Of a DNA stretch of 5,842 nt, positions 5,509 through 5,842 are shown one piece after another. The position numbers and the translations under genes were made by a program. Numbering within the stretch: position 1 is the first letter of the stretch; the number at the start of each line of letters is the position of its first letter. Origin of the DNA: Chloroflexota bacterium (lineage in GTDB: Bacteria; Chloroflexota; Anaerolineae; UBA1429); the NCBI GenBank assembly GCA_012513725.1, contig JAAZBQ010000235.1:1-5842 (forward strand), given 5' to 3'. Under the pieces are notes generated by a model, which was given only the letters and a program-made list of their open reading frames with translations, was not told the DNA's origin and did not search any database.

Positions 5509-5842
5509 ATGACCCATCCCATCGCCGACGGCATCCACGCCCCTGTGCCGCGGGAGCGCATGCTCCCCGAGGCGCGCAGGCTGCGAGACGCCTATGCCAT
5601 TACGCCGGGGGAACCGCTGTTCCGGCGGGAGTTCGGCTTCTACAGCCTCGACGCCTGGCGCGCGCAGGGCCTCCCGGAGGGCGCGGACCTGGCCGAGGTC
5701 TTTGCGTACGACCCGCCCGGCCACCACGCCCTGGACGGCCTGGGCTGGTGCGAGGCCGCCTTCTATCCCGCCTTTGAGGAGCGGGTCCTCGAGGACCGCG
5801 GCGACTATGAGGTGGTGCAGGATGTGGCCGGCCGGGCGGTGC
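5509..5842 (+). CDS. Uroporphyrinogen-decarboxylase-superfamily protein, 3'-truncated
   Basis: The frame stays open from ATG 5509 to the window end, giving 111 residues with no stop. The text resembles the N-terminus of the divergent URO-D-like proteins found in environmental genomes. Cues are FRREFGFYSLDAWRAQGLP (about residues 38-56), PEGADLAEVFAYDP, the WCEAAFYPAFEERVLED block (80-96) and GDYEVVQDVAGRAV (98-111), where such proteins usually read 'F.e.vle..g.y.vv.d..G.v'. Members of this superfamily include heme-pathway decarboxylases and corrinoid methyltransferases. This subgroup usually lacks a proven function, and the catalytic barrel core lies mostly outside the window. It is separated from the lyase pair by 293 nt with two hairpin repeats, so it is probably a separate transcription unit. 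Recognition is by overall pattern, not by catalytic residues. Confidence 0.7.
   Translation, partial: MTHPIADGIHAPVPRERMLPEARRLRDAYAITPGEPLFRREFGFYSLDAWRAQGLPEGADLAEVFAYDPPGHHALDGLGWCEAAFYPAFEERVLEDRGDYEVVQDVAGRAV

Noticed and set aside
5322..5727. Minus-strand open frames across the last intergenic region
   Set aside because: They run through the hairpin repeats and the start of the URO-D-like gene, have no good ribosome binding site and no domain pattern.
1..5842. CRISPR array, tRNA, rRNA or transposase
   Set aside because: No regularly spaced repeats, cloverleaf, rRNA-like stretch or transposase motif was seen on either strand.

Overview
This is a GC-rich window read almost entirely from the + strand. 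It holds six genes. The first and last are cut by the window edges. The organism is most likely a bacterium of the Chloroflexota or a similar GC-rich environmental lineage. The main hint is a membrane-anchored LysM protein with Thr/Ala/Pro-rich linkers and a zinc-ribbon head, a style common in Anaerolineae-like genomes. Dispersed C/G-rich hairpin repeats in the last intergenic region also fit. This placement is inference; there is no rRNA or other decisive marker.

Bases 1-1164 look like a housekeeping pair: the C-terminal four fifths of RNase PH (rph), then a small HD-domain phosphohydrolase that starts on TTG only 4 nt after the rph stop. Bases 1197-2771 encode a 524-residue protein with two zinc ribbons, one membrane helix, three LysM domains and a C-terminal beta-sandwich-like domain. 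It has no Shine-Dalgarno sequence. A plausible -35/-10 pair would start the transcript at or next to its first ATG, so it may be leaderless.

Bases 2833-5215 hold two tandem paralogues of the oligogalacturonate lyase family (pectate lyase family 22 type beta-propellers). Each has a strong Shine-Dalgarno sequence, and they are 28 nt apart. Their C-terminal 186 residues align without gaps at roughly two thirds identity. The second copy keeps the His and Gln-x-x-His-x-His metal-site pattern of characterised oligogalacturonate lyases, whereas the first has Gly in place of the Gln. The pair may therefore combine a canonical enzyme with a diverged partner.

Bases 5216-5508 are intergenic. Two inverted copies of a roughly 44-bp repeat, each containing a perfect 13-bp hairpin, flank about 176 bp of non-coding sequence. 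The last gene, from 5509 to the window end, looks like the N-terminus of a uroporphyrinogen-decarboxylase-superfamily protein of the divergent kind common in environmental genomes. No other pectin-degradation gene is visible, so the true substrate of the lyase-like pair is open. I see no tRNA, rRNA, CRISPR array, transposase or prophage gene.
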